A stretch of DNA of 64,000 nucleotides from an uncultured Christensenellaceae bacterium (GTDB taxonomy: Bacteria; Bacillota; Clostridia; Christensenellales; UBA3700): positions 109,678-173,677 of the forward strand of contig CAJUOK010000001.1 of NCBI GenBank assembly GCA_910588015.1, given 5' to 3'. The notes beneath the pieces are model-generated. The model was not told the DNA's origin. It searched no databases and saw nothing but the letters and a program-made list of their open reading frames with translations. Shown piece after piece: positions 62,860 through 64,000 of this stretch. Position 1 is the stretch's first letter; each line of letters opens with the position of its first letter. The position numbers and the translations under genes were made by a program.

Positions 62860-62992
62860 AAAGCTTTTTTATATGTATCTTTTTTATATAAATAAAGTGA
62901 AAAATTGTTGAAAATCTTATTGCAATATGGTTAATATTATATTATAATTATACTTGCTATAATATGATTAGCTCGCAAATAGGAGTTTTATG

Positions 62993-64000
62993 ATGAAAAA
63001 AATATCCGTTATTTTGATTATTTGTCTTGTGGTATGTATGGGCGTCGCTATTTTTGCAGGTTGCGACCCGTCCAAAAATTTCGGACCCATAGGCACAATG
63101 GAATACAAGGACAGTCCGGTTGTCAACAACGGAGGACTTGTTGTACAGCAAGGCGGTTATATCTACTACGTCAACGGTATGGATGCAACTGCCAATATCA
63201 CAAAACCCGAACACAATGAATTCGGCAAAGCGTCTGTCAAAGGCAGCATTATGAAGAGCAGAATCGACGAAAACGGCGTTTTGAGCGAAACTGCGGTAGT
63301 AGTGCCCAAAATGTTTTACACGGCGGCTACAAACGGAGGCTTTTATATCTACGGCGAGTGGATATACTATGTTTCGCCGAGCAACAAGACCGACAATAAG
63401 TCCAACGTGCTCTCAAGCCAGTCCGTAGCTTTCCGTACAAAGATTGACGGTACGCAAACGCAGGAAATCTTTACGCTTTCTTCCAATTCGACGCAATATA
63501 CCTTTACTGATAAAGAGTTCGTTTATTTTGAAGACGGCGCTTTGAAAAAAGTATCTTATGACGGCGAAAAGATTAACAAGAAATCCGAAGTAATAACAGA
63601 AGACGTGACTTCGGCGTTGTTTACGGCAAAGTCAACCACCGTATTCTTCCTCAAAGCAACGGAATCCAAAGTGCGTCTCAACAACAATATGTATGTTTAC
63701 GCCAACGGAAAGATTACGGAAATCACTAATGACGCGACGTACGACGCAGAAGGCGACGCAAGCGCGGATAATCTCAAAAAGCAATATACTTTTGCGCTTT
63801 TGACGTTTGACGCGGCTGAAAATACTTTGTTCTATACCAAAGTCAACAACAGCGCGGACGCGTCGAAGAAGACGTCGACGTATGCTTATAAGTTTGATGA
63901 AAACTACGCGTTCGAACCTGCAAAAGAAGTCAGATACGCAACCTCGGCTCTTACGGCGGCGTCTATACGCAACCTCGGCGGAGATAAGGGTATACTTTAT
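62993..64000 (+). CDS. DUF5050-like lipoprotein, partial (3' end outside window)
   Basis: The frame is open for 336 codons to the window end. AGGAG suits the ATG at 62993 (7 nt), one codon after ATG 62990. The signal peptide ends in lipobox FAGC (Cys24). Repeating segments GGYIYYVNGM, GEWIYYVSPS, TKIDGTQTQEIF, YEDGALKKVSYDG match DUF5050-type repeats, which fold as a beta-propeller on the cell surface. It follows the O-antigen-ligase-like gene by about 130 bp. A sensor or binding role at the membrane surface is possible; the ligand is unknown. Confidence 0.75.
   Translation, partial: MKKISVILIICLVVCMGVAIFAGCDPSKNFGPIGTMEYKDSPVVNNGGLVVQQGGYIYYVNGMDATANITKPEHNEFGKASVKGSIMKSRIDENGVLSETAVVVPKMFYTAATNGGFYIYGEWIYYVSPSNKTDNKSNVLSSQSVAFRTKIDGTQTQEIFTLSSNSTQYTFTDKEFVYFEDGALKKVSYDGEKINKKSEVITEDVTSALFTAKSTTVFFLKATESKVRLNNNMYVYANGKITEITNDATYDAEGDASADNLKKQYTFALLTFDAAENTLFYTKVNNSADASKKTSTYAYKFDENYAFEPAKEVRYATSALTAASIRNLGGDKGILY

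Noticed and set aside
1..64000. CRISPR array, intact insertion sequence or prophage
   Set aside because: No regularly spaced direct repeats, no transposase and no phage structural genes were seen in any frame.

Overview
This window looks like the chromosomal origin region of an uncultured, spore-forming, low-G+C Bacillota (class Clostridia, probably a gut lineage). The basis is the cluster rpmH-rnpA-yidD-yidC-jag, mnmE/mnmG, rsmG, parB, dnaN, dnaA, recF, gyrB, gyrA; three sporulation-type genes (yabP, yabQ, yyaC); AGGAGG-type ribosome binding sites; many lipoproteins; and no outer-membrane genes. No species can be named from sequence alone.

Layout. 1-10.1 kb: a minus-strand surface operon. 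It encodes a roughly 2,960-residue membrane-anchored adhesin-like protein with leucine-rich repeats and about 14 beta-sandwich repeats, split by a one-base frameshift, followed by a second anchored repeat protein cut by the window edge. 10.1-12.3 kb: a palindrome pair, a small membrane protein and a DUF5131 protein. 12.5-16.1 kb: a restriction-modification cassette (Xre controller, HNH nuclease, two tandem cytosine-C5 methyltransferases) downstream of tRNA-Leu(CAG). 16.8-17.7 kb: yabP-yabQ and a 48-residue cysteine-rich protein. 17.7-19.95 kb: a gene-free, AT-rich, C-skewed stretch with parS-like sites. 20.0-28.2 kb: rpmH to parB. 28.2-31 kb: dnaN and dnaA on the minus strand with a DnaA-box cluster (probable oriC) between them. 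31-38 kb: recF, a GNAT gene, gyrB (broken) and gyrA.

38-64 kb is mixed. It holds a GH18 lipoprotein, a ROK glucokinase, a second restriction-modification system (Xre, HNH nuclease, a possible PD-(D/E)xK protein, convergent D12-class adenine methyltransferase), and a DUF6320/acyltransferase pair. Next come CvpA, YyaC, FtsH, a TM2/Xre/ASCH group with shared operators, and a cobalamin-riboswitch operon (DUF4430 lipoprotein plus ECF S component). Then follow an RsgI-like lipoprotein, a candidate small RNA, class II fructose-bisphosphate aldolase, a decayed GPH-family symporter, tRNA-Ser(GGA), and a Wzz-like/O-antigen-ligase-like/lipoprotein run to the right edge.

How it works together. ParB and the parS-like tract would organise origin segregation. 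DnaA and the box cluster would start replication. RnpA, YidC, YidD and Jag handle tRNA maturation and membrane insertion. Compared with the usual dnaA-dnaN-recF-gyrB-gyrA order, the dnaA-dnaN block is inverted and mnmE is turned against mnmG. Three genes near the origin (mnmE, dnaA, recF) have a -10 box exactly 6 nt from their ATG, which predicts leaderless mRNAs. Reading-frame breaks in the adhesin, gyrB and the symporter could be real decay or assembly errors; for gyrB, an essential gene, an error should be ruled out first.
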